A stretch of 64,000 nt of DNA from Papaver somniferum (taxonomy: Eukaryota; Streptophyta; Magnoliopsida; Ranunculales; Papaveraceae). The translations under genes and the position numbers were made by a program. Where the stretch lies: positions 234,601,656 through 234,665,655 of the forward strand of contig NC_039364.1 in the NCBI RefSeq assembly GCF_003573695.1. Reading direction: 5' to 3'. A model generated the notes under the pieces. The model made no database searches and was not told the origin of the DNA. It was given only the letters and a program-made list of their open reading frames with translations. Positions 20,856-33,151 of this stretch are shown one piece after another. The stretch's first letter is position 1. The number at the start of each line of letters is the position of its first letter.

Positions 20856-23800
20856 TTACCTTTTTCTTGTAATGACTAACCGAGTTAGATCAACAAGAGC
20901 TTGCCTTGATCTTCTGACGTCCGCATTATCAGTCTTGGGTAGAGATTTGATGGCTGCAGCAGCTAGATTTGCATGCTCAGATGCCAATTCAATAGCCCTC
21001 TGTATTCCATTACTCTTGCCAAGGATTTCAGAGGCCTAAAAAGTTTAAGCAAGGCATAAAGTTAAGAAGTTGTAGCAAGCAAGATATGTGGACAGGTGTG
21101 AATATATCACAGTAGCGTTGCACAATGATCAATCACTATATTGCAATCCTTTCTCTTATTAACATACTTCATTCACTGATCAGTTTTACTTCATTTCACT
21201 TCCACTATGTATGCTTACGTAACAGTCGATGAAGGCAGGGAAACTAGTTTTATGTACTAGTCAAGATATAAGGTTAGTTACTATCAATTCAGCTACAATT
21301 ATCACTAAGCAAATCATCAAGATATAAGGTTAGTTTTATGTACAGGCTTTTATTTAAGTGAATGTGCAATATCAATTACTAGACTTTTGGATACACGTAA
21401 AAGTGGCAAAGAATTTGGAAAACTAGTGATGGAAGACAATGCATAAATATAAAGAAGAAAACAGATGTTGTCGCTGGATTTTTTGGATTGACTTTAGTAT
21501 CCATGGTTGGGTTTGTTTCATACAAATGAAATGGTGGAATGTTAAAAAGTAGTAATGTTAGCTTACCAGATCAACATCAGCAGGATTCTGGAAGCCTCGA
21601 TCCACAATTTTACATAACTGAGGGAACTCTTCGATGGCGAACAATATTGGAGCCGCTATTATCCCCTACATATAAAATTAACTTCAATGAGCACTGAACT
21701 AATTGCACTGCTATATAAGATATTCATCACTTTTGGTATGGTCCAAAAAGTAGGAGTAAGGTGGTCGAGAATAGGATATCAGGACTGTCAATATCTATCT
21801 GTCAGAGTAATATGCAGCAATCTTGCACTTCAATACCTAGTAGGCAAACAGTTAAGAAACAATGGAGACTCGGGTTCACATGGAGAGAATCAATGGCTTA
21901 TTTTTGGTAACATTATTTTGCATGAGTATTCATACTCCAGCTAATTTAACCCAATATAGTACATCATCCTAGTCGTCTCACTTCCTAAATCAAGGCAAAA
22001 AAGTAAGAGCAAGAGGATTACATGGCGAATGGCAGACAAGGACCCCTTTCCAAGGGAAGCTGATGTGCCAGTGAAATCAAGCACATCGTCAATCAACTGG
22101 AAGGCCACACCCTGAAAAAGATGAACGATTCTCAATAATAGTTACCAATAACAAAAGAAGTAAATAGCAAGACGGTCTGTGATGCATGAGAGACCCCTAC
22201 TAAATCAGTTGTAACCCGAATTTCACTGGGAAACCACAATAGAAAATTGGACAGTTGAATGAAGGGGAAAAAATAGCCTCTATCACTATCAATTTTGTCT
22301 TTGGAGAAATAGTGGATAAGCCCTATGATAGGACACCTTTATCTTTTTCACGTTTTTTTGTTTTACAATGGCAAGATGATATTCATTGAGTTAATTTTTC
22401 CTTGCAGAAACATTCTAGGAGAAGCAAAATTTGAGATGACAACAACTCACCAGATTCCTGCCGTAGTCATACGCTAACATGGAAACTTCTGCTGTTTGTC
22501 CTGTGATAATAGAAACTGCTTGGCAGCTGTTCGATATCAATGCTGCCGTTTTGTTATACGTCTTTTCCATATAATATTCCATACAGCAACCAAAAAAGGA
22601 ATCATATAACGAACTGCAAGAGAAGTCCACGTGACCAAGACAAACATTAAGGTGTGATCGATGTTGATAACCTTGAAACTGATACGGGTAGTGATGACGA
22701 TGGATAACAATAAGTACCAAAAACACTCAGGGACGAGAAGAAATACGGAGACGGATAAAAACAACAAATTGGTTCAGGTTGTTCTGAGGAGGACTCATAG
22801 GTCCTCAAAAAAACTTTAAGATGATGAGAAATTGATGGTGGCAGTAATGCAAGCAGAACAAAAGGATGATTATCTTGACAGCGGTGGTTTCCAAATTATT
22901 GCTGGGTCGACACAAGGAAACATGACTACCGTTTCTGATACTTGCAGACACTCCATTACTTTGCACATATTGGTAGATGCTATGTTTACACGCACATGAT
23001 ACATTTGGAACATAACGTGGCGTTCTAGGCTAATATCTTGTGAGTGTTTGAACACAATTTTAACTGTATATATAACAATTTAACATCCAGTAGTAAAAAT
23101 TATAATTAAGAATGTATCAAATCTGATAGACGTACCCATATCTGTATTTGCTTTGTCAATGTGTTCATGTTTGTTACAAATAGAGAGAATAATAAGGAAG
23201 ATTGGCATACCTACATCTTTGCTCAGATGCAGCGGTCATTTGCATGGTTTCACCAGTAACCTGATGCTGAACAGACCTTGAAATCAAAGCTACAACCTAC
23301 ATGGAGATGTTGATGATTTGGAAGATACTGATTTTACTAAAACAAGGAAAATATGTTGTGTCAACTGAAAAGTATACCGAAAGGACAGGAAGGTAAATGG
23401 TAATACACTATGTAACAAATGGTATCAACCTACCAGGGAATGCAAGATGCAAGTGAGAAGAAAAAAAATGCCTTAATTTCGTAGGATTCTTTACCAACCA
23501 TTGAGCACAACTAACAACATTGAACACTAACAGAGACACAAAAGGGTGATGAGTTAATGCTGTTGTAAAAGCGCTGACAAGTTACACCCTTTCGTACTTT
23601 TGTCGGGAATTTGACCGCATATTTGAAAGAAAAAGGGGTCAATGCGATCCCAAAAAACTTGAGTAACTGAAACTATAATAAGGATACATAGCACAAGTGC
23701 ACAACCATAGTTGCAGACTGATGTATGGCCATATTTAACAAGACTTACTAAAATGCGGAAGGAAGCAAAAGCAGACTGATCAACTAGCTAGGACATAAAA

Positions 23801-26800
23801 CAGTATCTACACCATGCCAAGATCAATTCCATGGACTTGATCTCCTAATCATATTCATGTATTACCAACAATATACTAGCTAGTAAAGTACCTCATTATT
23901 GCCTAAAGAAGTTAGAGCAACAAGTGCTCGTGAAAGCAGAACGTCTCCTGCCAATACAGCCATCTGCACCATTAAGAAGCAGAAGTAAGGATACAACTAC
24001 GGAAAGTAATTTCATAAACTAAATTGAATATACCAACCATATTCCACACGAGAAAACCCATAATATAGACTTGCAGTCATATAAAATGCGTATCTCATAA
24101 TTCCCATTTTAAATGGATAATGATACAATATCCAGGACAAGATGGGACTTCTCCACTAGGTCAGCATAGGTTAGGTACTCTTGCTGACTATATTGGATCC
24201 AATAAAGCATGACACCCCCTTGAAAAGAGTTGAGGTGCTTCTTTTTAATTGTTTATCAGAGGTATCATTTTTCATATTTTCCTCTTCCATAACCCTTCGA
24301 ATATTGTGCTCATTCAATAAGAGCACTCCGAAGAGCATGATTTCATAACTCTGAAAGTCTGAAGCCACAGTGAATGAGATAGGGCTGATTCTGCTGATTA
24401 GAACTCATGTTGATAAGACAAAGAAGTTTAAATCCGAGCGAGTCTACACTAATTCTGAGCTAAGGCAAAGTGAAAGGGAAGAATTCGAGTAGCAGACCAG
24501 CAGTTTATGAATCAAAAAAGGGTTAGATGATCTCAGCCATCCAATTAATAGATATATCCGTCCACGAACTGCTGATTAACCTAACTTTACCATCTAAAGA
24601 TGCTAAAGAGTAGAAGGCTACAATCATCTTTAAAACAACAACAACCAGGTCTTTAGTCCCGAACAAGTTGGGGTTGGCTACAATCATCTTTCTGGATAAA
24701 TTTTTATCAGGACAATCTACCAACTGTAACCCATCCTAATGGGTCCTGATCACTTCATGGAGCATGAACATCTGAAATAAGGTAACAGGCAATGATCTAC
24801 CATCTGCTTAAGAATAGTGGGAGTTTCACATGCAAATAAGCAGGTGAAGCAATCTCGTATTTTATTTACAACTAAAATTTATGCATATTATATACCTTAT
24901 TCTCCATGAAACAATTTAATGAACCAATACCACGCCTTGTCTCGGTATCATCCAAAACATCACTATGAAGAAGACTGGCTGCCTAGCACAAGAAATGAAT
25001 CAATTGAACTCCGTAATTAAGGAGTATAACATTAACTTATGAGTATGACACTGACACCAGAAGCATATATGATCATCAAAAATAAATTTGAATAACTTAC
25101 ATGGATCATCTCTGTGATCACAGCAATAGACAGTTGTCTATCGTACAGTTCGTTATATGACGTCTCAAGCATGCCATCAGGAGCTAAGGTTGACATATTC
25201 AAAGCAGATGCCATCAAGAGTATAACCTGTATCAGAAACATATCCATATTAGTTACGTTAGATTCATTAGAACTATGTTTATGTAGCTTGATTTCATTAA
25301 GGTACATCTCGAGTCTAAAACTTCTTGTTTTCTGAAGTAAACCGTATTTTGTTGACCAATTGTGCTAAATATATGGGTTGGACAACGTTTGCAGCAAAAT
25401 ACCTTAAGAAGTTAATTTTCTTGGATAAATAGATAAGTCCAACTACTACTGCATCGTCTCCATGAGCTTCATCCCTACGGAATGCATACAAAAAGGTACA
25501 ACTGAGGCATGCTATTATGGATAAAGCTCTAATACTATTGTACAAATGACATAGCAGTCATTCGTTCCCTGAACTGGTATTGTTGTAATCAAACACTTGA
25601 CTGATTGGTCTGGCTTTTATAGTTGTGTTGTATATTTCACTTGGCTGGATAGTGGAACTATTTAGACAGAGCAAGAAAACTGAAGGAAAACTCAAGATAA
25701 CATAAGAGATATAGCTCAACATTTAGGAGATTGTTCTTTACTTAACAAAGATTTCCATGACCACAGCACGACAAACAGAAGGAATCTCTCCATTTTGGAA
25801 ACAAGGAAATAAAAGATTTAAAATAGGCACTTATAGTTCCTACCGTGGGACGAAATTTCTTTCTTTCTGCCCCCATCTTGAAGAAATCCCCAGCAGCTGA
25901 GGCAAGCATAGGGACCTGTATAAGACGAAACCAGATCATTACATTATAAATCTCCTCCTTTTAATGCAGCAAGAGACTGTCTCCAAGTAATCTTAAAGTC
26001 CTACATTTTATTCCATCCACATGTACACATGGCCAAGGCCAAGGATGTAACAAAAAGGGAATAGATAAATCACCTCAGCAGCAAACGTACTCTTTAATCT
26101 ACTAGCCACAACTAATAGATCATCAGCCACAAGGGAATACGGGTCCAATTGTTCCTGCAAAACACCATGTAGACTGCATCAATAACATGGAAGATGAAGG
26201 TTAAAGATCCGCCTTAAATTCTAGCCAAGTACATTACAATTGCTACCTCAATACTATCTTTCTTTATAAAGCCCGTCAACCATTAGTTTAACTTAAGTAA
26301 CATCATTTGGAACCAATCTTCTAAGACACAATTTCTCTAGGCTCTAACATTTGAGTCGTCCCTCCTTCGATTATGCTTGCACAACCTCAAAACAGTAAAC
26401 AAAACAGAAAACTTAAGATATTTGGTCCAAACCTCTCTTAGGAATTTCATCAAACACTTCCTGGGCTTACTGTACACTCTCCTCTCACTACAGAACTTTA
26501 TGCATCAAGATATTGGAAGGACTCCCATTTTGAAACTATAGAAATTTGGCTGAAACCCGGCATTTTAAAACTCAAGATAGAACCCCTCTGGTGCCTCCAC
26601 AAGAATGATAAGGAACTCGGAATCCCATCCAAAGAAAGTTCCGGTGGAATAGAAATCAAAATGCTAGATGAAAAAACTAGACAGTGTTAATTATACATGA
26701 CCCTGTATGGGCCACAACATTGAAGAACAAGCAATGTAAAGCCCAAACCCAATATCCCAGTCAAAATTTCCTTTATAAGTCATAGGCCGTCGACAGGTGC

Positions 26801-27268
26801 AGAAAGTAAGCTCAAGCTGTCTCGAACTGCAACCAAGTAAGAGAGTTATAGTGTTTCATGATGCCTAACCTCAACCACGGATCTGTTTTTTTGATGAAAT
26901 CTGGGGCCATGGAATGCACGAAACCCACACAGATAAGTTCCTTGGCAACCCAAAACCTGATAACACACAAAAACGGAAATCATGAAGATTGGATTGCATG
27001 TCGTGTGCATGGGTGTTTCACATCTCTCTTATATAAAAAATGGCAAGATAACAGTTTACATCCATTCTATATCACCATCAGTATAGTTTGCCAGTTTTTG
27101 TATATTTAAAGATTTGAAAATGGATGAGAGCTTACGTACCTTGTAAGTAGTAGCGAATATGCAAGGAGTTGGGTAAAACTCGACTGGAGTTGAAGAAGAC
27201 AAAGTAGTAGTAGAAAATGTAGGAAAACAACGAGCTTTTGAATTTCTCAATACCCATCTTGTAGACAT
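20856..27268 (-). CDS. SPS3: Solanesyl/polyprenyl diphosphate synthase gene, 12 exons, possibly defective
   Basis: Trans-prenyltransferase resembling Arabidopsis SPS3, which makes the ubiquinone side chain from IPP. Exons: 27140-27268, 26870-26956, 26074-26154, 25844-25915, 25101-25226, 24896-24982, 23892-23963, 23215-23296, 22451-22582, 22022-22111, 21567-21665, 20856-21035, about 412 codons. The N-terminus (MSTRWVLRN, then Ser/Thr-rich) suits a mitochondrial presequence. The second Asp-rich motif is normal (LIDDVLDFTGT). The first reads LLHSDVLDDTETRRG, with Ser where the family has the first Asp of DDxxD. Exon 9 is clear from ATGGAATATTAT onward, but no AG acceptor stands at its homologous start. 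The nearest upstream AG (exon from 22613) shifts the frame into a stop. It could be a pseudogene, a diverged copy, or contain a sequence error. Confidence 0.85.
22583..23214. other. Intron 8 of the prenyl synthase gene, unclassified content
   Basis: This intron has a higher-GC stretch at about 22615-23040 with fragments of open reading on both strands that match nothing I recognise. It may be an inserted fragment, which could explain the missing exon 9 acceptor. Confidence 0.35.
24633..24680. repeat. Short dispersed plant repeat
   Basis: The phrase AACAACAACAACCAGGTC followed by TTTAGTCCCGAACAAGTTGG is a short motif seen very often in plant genomes. It lies in intron 6 of the prenyl synthase gene. 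Confidence 0.5.
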
Positions 27269-27520
27269 GATACAAGAAATCAAGAGGAGCTGAAATCAAA
27301 CTGACAAGTGCATATGTATATATACCAACAACTTTTTTTTTTCCTCTGACCATAAAGCACTCAATGCGAATCTTGCCTGCAACCTAATCACGCATTTCAC
27401 TACGTAAAATGCATTCCAAGTGACACATTACAGTTCAACTACCTGGGTTGCGCATCCTGCAGGCATGTTGGGACGTGATAGCACAAAAACACTTTGTCAT
27501 GATCTTTTCTTGAACTAGTG
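27269..27520 (-). promoter_or_regulatory. Promoter/5' flank of the prenyl synthase gene
   Basis: The sequence directly upstream of ATG 27268 is repeated with few changes at about 29009-29270, next to the duplicated exon 1. Confidence 0.5.
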
Positions 27521-28847
27521 TTGTACAAAAACACACTTGATCAAGAAAAAAAAGAAAGAAAAAAGTTGAACCCATCTATGGTGGGTTCTTATGAGCATGG
27601 AAAAGTCATGAGTTTGCCACTTTTACACCCATTATGGGCATGGTAAAGTGGCAAACATGCGTGGCTAAATGGTAACTTTGCCACTTAGCCGGACCATGTC
27701 GAGAAGTTACCGACCAGTGGAGTCTCGACCGCTTGGTCGGGAGTGAATCTCCCGATAAAGTCTCCATCTCTGTCGATCAACACTTGATCACTGCATAATA
27801 AATTCAATAAAAACCCCACCAAACACAAACGAATAAATTTTTATTTATAAGGATTCCACAAAACATAATAAAATATCATAACAAGTGATAAACCACCAAG
27901 GTGACCAAATATAGTAAACAAAAACTCCAATCATTATTTGAGATCTTTAAAAACTCCATATGGAACAAAATTGATATAAAAATCCCAAATATTTTTAAAT
28001 AAGTAAATTACATCCATTTCATTTCTAAAAAATAATAACATCATCCATATGTATTTTTTTCTTTTTCTACTTCTCTTCGTTAAATTCAATCTTCATTTTA
28101 CGATTGATCAACAACACATCCGCCTCCTTATTTTCGTTACCTACCAACACCAGCAACACCTTCTCCTCCTTCCACACACCACTGAACCCACTATCATTTT
28201 CTGATCCTCTATCTACGCCAGATCCGCGTCCTTTTCGTCCTACTTCCCCACCACCAGTATCACCTACACCTTCTTGAACTCCAATACAATCAAATCTCAT
28301 TTCTAATCCACCTCCACCATTTTCATCTCCAATTTTACGACCTCCATCTACTATAAGGAAAAAGTCAGGTAAACTCATTATATGTCCAGATCCGCCACCA
28401 ACAACGCCTTCTCCTCCTCCTTATATCCTCTACAAACATCACCAACACCTCCAGATCATCATCGTCGAAAATCATCAGCAAAAAATAATGATATATCATC
28501 ATTTTCAATACTAGGTTTTGTGTTGGTGAAACGTCATAAAAATGACGGAACCAAATTTGGTCAAATATTACAAAAACTAAACAACGTTGAAACCAATTTT
28601 TGTATTGGTGGAATGTCAAAAAACTGATGAAACCAGATTTGGTTTCATCAAATTTTATTAAAACTTCTAGAGCATTGCTCGGTCGAACTCGCATTCGTTG
28701 CTATCTCAAGCATGTTTGTCAATGTTAGTGATCAAAACTATAAGTTTTGATTTCTAGCCTATTATAGATAAAGGTCTCGGAGTAGGATAGAAAGTGTAGT
28801 TGAGCTCAACAACTCCATGGAAATCATCATACAAGACAAATGACTAC
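27521..28847. other. No gene recognised
   Basis: Separates the prenyl synthase gene from its exon-1 duplicate. Short inverted words are seen near 27580-27780 (for example CGACCGCTTGGTCGGG). The ORFs at 28067-28694 are low-complexity and lack family motifs. Confidence 0.45.
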
Positions 28848-29008
28848 TCAAGGAACTGGTAAAACTCGACTGGAGTAGTAGTAGCGAATAAGAAAGGAGT
28901 TGGGTAAAACTCGACTGGAGTTGAAGAAGAAGTAGTAGTAGTAAATGTAGAAAAACAAAAACGAGCTTTTGAATAACTCAGATTTCTCAGTACCCATCTG
29001 GGAGACAT
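28848..29008 (-). pseudogene. Duplicated exon 1 of the prenyl synthase gene
   Basis: ATG 29008 opens MSPRWVLRN followed by a Ser/Thr-rich tract and STPVEFYPTP, matching exon 1 at 27140-27268. Similarity continues upstream to about 29270 and stops downstream. The end has a small internal duplication (ACTCCAGTCGAGTTTTACC twice) and then a stop, and no further exons follow. It is a truncated segmental copy. Confidence 0.85.
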
Positions 29009-29374
29009 GATTCAAGAAATCAAGAGGAGCTGAAATCAAACTGACAAGTGTATATGTATATACCAACAACTTTTTTTTTTGTATATGCAATCAAAAAAAA
29101 AATAATAATAATAATTAAAGCGCGCGATGCGGATCTTGCCTGAAACCTAATCACGCATTTCACTACGTAAAATGCATTCCAAGTGACACATTTCAGTTCA
29201 ACTACCTGGGTTGCGCATCTTGCAGGCATGTTGCGATGTGATAGCACAAAAACACTTGGTCATGATCTTTTCTCGCCTGATGTGTTCTTCTAGTTTGTTG
29301 TTGCTGTTGATTTGTTGCACCTCCTTGTTGTGTTGTTGTTGTGTGTCATATGAGATTCGACAGAGGATGTGGTG

Positions 29375-30060
29375 GTAGATATTGTCAGGATTTTTTTAGG
29401 GAATCACTGACAACCGCGAAATAACGGATCTTGAGATATTATGATGAATAGTAAGTAAACCAAGCACAAGCAATTATGAAAATACGAGAAAGATAAATCA
29501 ACTCACAAGACACAAGATTTATAGTGGTTCGACCAATACATACAACTTGTATATATTGTCTACGTCCACTTTGAGCCGCACCAACTCAAATCCACTATGA
29601 AGAAAAAACGATTACAACGTCGTGTGAATCCCAACAAACCCTTGGTTACACCACAACAATTATCCGAGATGATAACCTTGTCTCTTGTTCCTCACCAATG
29701 TGCTCTCACAACGAAACCCTAGCTTTTGCCCTAAAAGCTATACAAGAAAGAACTCTCTTTTCTCTCTACAATTGTATTCGCTCACAATTTATCCACACAA
29801 TTCTACAAGGCCTAATTACCTATTTATATAGGTTACAAACTTGGCCACCAAGAATTCAAGCCGGTTTAGAAAACCCCTTCCCTAAATAACCACGGCTAAC
29901 TTTAGGAAATAATAATTAGTCTTCAATAACTAACAGATATAGGCCATTGTAGGGGTTGTTCCGAGACGTCATGTGATCAACTGGTTGCATATGAGATCCC
30001 AAGTTTGTCGGGCCCGAGTACATTCAAACAGGCAATGTTGAACTAATTCCGAGCTGTTGT
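29375..30060 (-). mobile_element. Putative solo LTR
   Basis: On the minus strand there is a TATA-like CCTATATAAATAGG at 29817-29830, a leader-like stretch, and then sequence resembling the 'GTGGTTCG...' part of plant LTRs (29525-29560). No coding region is attached. The ends and target duplication were not resolved. Confidence 0.35.
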
Positions 30061-30576
30061 TATAGACCGACATAATAATATGTCAATCTGATAAAAGGAA
30101 AAATTTCAAAGAGGCATAACCTAATAATATGATTTTTTCTTCAAAAATGAAAACATTAACATAAATATCCCACCGGTTCCTGAAAATAAAAACTACATCA
30201 ACTCCACGTATTAGAGTTTTCCGACATCATCATGTGTTTACACTGTAGTGAGCGGCGAAGTTAAAAGCTCGACTAAAGGAAAGCAAAATCTTGTTAGAGG
30301 TTGTAAGAAAGCAAGATTAGGTTTGGAAAAAAATTTGGGTTCGAAAATTATGCCTGGAAGCCCAATGGCAAGGGGTGGCAAGTGCACGCCCTTGCTGTTA
30401 GCTGATTCGCCACTGATTGTAGTAAAGGATGTTCTTGTCCTTTTATTTCTTATTTTTATTGTTTTTTTGTTTTTTTTATTATTAAAAATTCGGAAAATGG
30501 GTCATTTGTCCAAATATTTTTAAATCACGGTTCAAATGGACGAGTAAAAAATAGTTTGGGTGAAATGGACAAAAAA

Positions 30577-30720
30577 AATTTAGCAAGGATGAAACTGGAT
30601 TCATCGTCGCTTAAATTTAAAAAATAGCAAGGATGAAACTGGATACATCCTGTGTAAATTAAAAATAAGAAAAAATATTTGGAAATGGGCATGATGAAAC
30701 TGTTCACATCCTGCTTGTTT
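30577..30720. repeat. GGATGAAACTGGATACATCC-type repeated motif
   Basis: Three copies of a GATGAAACTG-x-x-CATCC word near 30587, 30631 and 30691, spaced about 44 and 61 bp. The word is itself partly palindromic (GGAT...ATCC). Confidence 0.6.
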
Positions 30721-31667
30721 TTACATTTTTGTCAATTTAAACAGTATCAAAATCTAACTATCATTTTCATCCAGAAATTATTGATTTTGGCCTTTTTAAC
30801 TAATTTTGTGTTAAAAACTTGGGAGTTTTTCTGGGGAAAAAAAAAAACAGAACAATATCTGAACTGAGGTGGCTGGCCTCACCATTGTGCATTTGTGTGC
30901 CATTAGAGGCCTCCCACTAAGCAAACACAACAATGACAACTGAAGCTTCCTATCTATCTCATTTGTCTTCGTCAATGGGTCCAGCAAATCAGTGGTCGTT
31001 ATTCATGTCGAACTAAGAATATAATATGTACTTGGATGGAAGGAATTTATGATTTTGGTTGTCCCGGGGGAATACGCGGGAGGGATAACGTTTACGTTGG
31101 CAATTACGCGGGACTCTGGATTTTTTTTCAACACGTAGATGAAAGAAATGTCCGAGCGGCAGCAAAGAAACGCAGTGCATCACATCCATCCAGTTTATCC
31201 AAAACAACAAGTATGCGTGTGTATCAAGAACGGCATCAAACATTCCAACATGCACCCATCACCACCATTACTTGGAAAGCTCATTATATAATTATTTTCT
31301 TGACAAAAAGAAAATCAAACCTAAAAGTTAACCATGCATCATGAAATTCAAACAAACAAAATTTAGCTGAGACTCTTTGCCTTTAGTATAGTATTGGATC
31401 ATCATAACTTAAAGTATAAGAAGGTTCCTGGATCTTCATTGAATAAACAAACAATGATGATCAAGTCGTACATGTTTGAATATCTGCAATCCGCTGATGC
31501 CAAATCGACATATCAACCAGTAGTGCCACGTACACTGACGTTTTGTACCGAGCTCTATCCCGACAGGGGATGTGACGGCTAAGGAAAGGCTTCTCTGCAT
31601 CTGGATTTGTAAAGGTGAAAGCGGGTCCAGTGGTTTGTTTAAAAAGGGAAGCAAAGTCTTGTTAATT

Positions 31668-31930
31668 ATATTCGGAGATTAAAGTACCATAATTTATTAC
31701 CGATTGTGGTAGTACTAAAGATAGAAAAATAAATAATTTTGACAAAATTTCATTTTAGGACCAATATTCATTCGGAAGTTAAACTTATTACCGGTTATGG
31801 TGATACCAAAATTCAGAAATGGAAGGATTTTGGAAAAATCTCAATTTTGGGACACTATATATTCAGAAATTAAATCAACACAATTTAATACGGATTATGA
31901 TAAAAAAAAAAACTCCAAAATAATTTCTGC
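31668..31930. repeat. About 90-bp degenerate tandem repeat, three units
   Basis: Units starting ATTCGGAGATTAAA, ATTCGGAAGTTAAA and ATTCAGAAATTAAA, each followed by a TTACCG/TACGG-TTATG-like block and an ATTTT-rich tail, begin near 31671, 31769 and 31861. Confidence 0.6.
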
Positions 31931-32330
31931 TAACAATAACTACCGAATCTATGTTTAATTTCCGCTGATTGAAGAGTAATTTTGTCATTACGAAAAAAAA
32001 AAAAAAAAGGAGTGAACTCAATTTAGATTTGGGTGACCCTATTTTATTTTATTTTTGGCTCCTAATTCCTTTAGGATGGCCCCTAATGACGCCATGTAAA
32101 AGAAACATCAAGTATTCTTGAATCCTAAGATCAAATATCCTTTCCAATATTTTTGATAAAAATGAAATAGTAAGTTTACTGTATTACATTCTTCGATGAA
32201 ATTTAACCTTTCCATCCATCATAAACAATAAAGAAAGGTTAGGATTAGAAAAGATTTTTTTCTTTTTGAAGGTAAAGATTAGAGAAGATGGAGTGATTCA
32301 AAGTACAGCCTGGGTTGATCACACAGTTTG

Positions 32331-32433
32331 TACCGAGTGAAACAAAGGGGTGAGACTCCAAATCGCCTAACCAGGATTTAGCATTGGTTGGATACTTGGC
32401 AGGTTGGGTCCCACCCCTTAGTTTCACTCGGTA
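32331..32433. repeat. Inverted repeat / stem-loop candidate
   Basis: TACCGAGTGAAACAAAGGGG at 32331 is matched inverted by 32412-32433 with one mismatch over 22 bp, around a ~59-bp loop. Pairing extends a few bases beyond each arm. It may be a small MITE remnant or a hairpin RNA locus. Confidence 0.75.
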
Positions 32434-33151
32434 GAAACCGTTGGAGGATTTCCACGACGTACTTGTCCGTTTTGAGGATGAACGCGTGAAATTAACTAAA
32501 AAATCTACAAACTTTCTCGACAGTTGACGTAAGCTCTCAATGACATCACAAAACATAGTGGTGGTTGTAGGGTAATCTCGTAATCTATAGATTTCCTTTG
32601 TAAATTTTCTTGTCTATAAAATACGGTTTGTACTTGAAGACCAAATTACATGGTTTTTTCTATAATCATACTTTGAGTTATCGATAAGACAAAACTTTAC
32701 AGGTACAAATTTATCCAAGTTTGATTATCCATTCAAGGCTTTCCATCCAGAAGTTACTTCTTTAAAGGTACTAATTTATTAAAGTTATTAGTTCTTCGAT
32801 CTTCAGTTAGAATAGTCTTTCGAAGGCTCCCAAACATGGTTTGGTTCTATGGGATCTTCTTCATAACTTTTTAAAGCAGGGTATGTTTGTAAAGTCGTTC
32901 ATGATCTACATCTCATATATAATAAGCTTAATAATTTAGCCTATCCTACACGTTCATATAGTATGATAATCATATGTTTTTCTTTTTGATTATTTCATCA
33001 ATTACTGGTGCCGTTTCTTCTTTGTGTTCTTCTGCTTTTTTTCTAGTCCTTTTTGTTTTTCTGATAATTAAAAAAATACTGCTTTATTTTTTTTGTTTTG
33101 CAGGTAGGGAACACTAAGGATCGAAACTAATCTGCTGGTTGGAAAAAGAAA

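Larger units (their letters stand above)
30061..33151. other. Intergenic region with short repeats, plus 5' UTR of the DC1 gene
   Basis: No gene was recognised up to the DC1 gene. Motif repeats at 30577-30720, degenerate tandem units at 31668-31930 and a strong inverted repeat at 32331-32433 are listed separately. A TATA-like CTATAAAATA stands at 32614, and a pyrimidine-rich AG acceptor near 33104 suggests a 5' UTR intron before ATG 33152. Confidence 0.45.

Noticed and set aside
20737..21039. A 100-aa plus-strand ORF
   Set aside because: It overlaps the last exon of the prenyl diphosphate synthase gene in antisense and has no motif.
28067..28694. Gly/Glu- and Ser/Thr-rich ORFs
   Set aside because: Low complexity, no domain, and conflicting frames on both strands.
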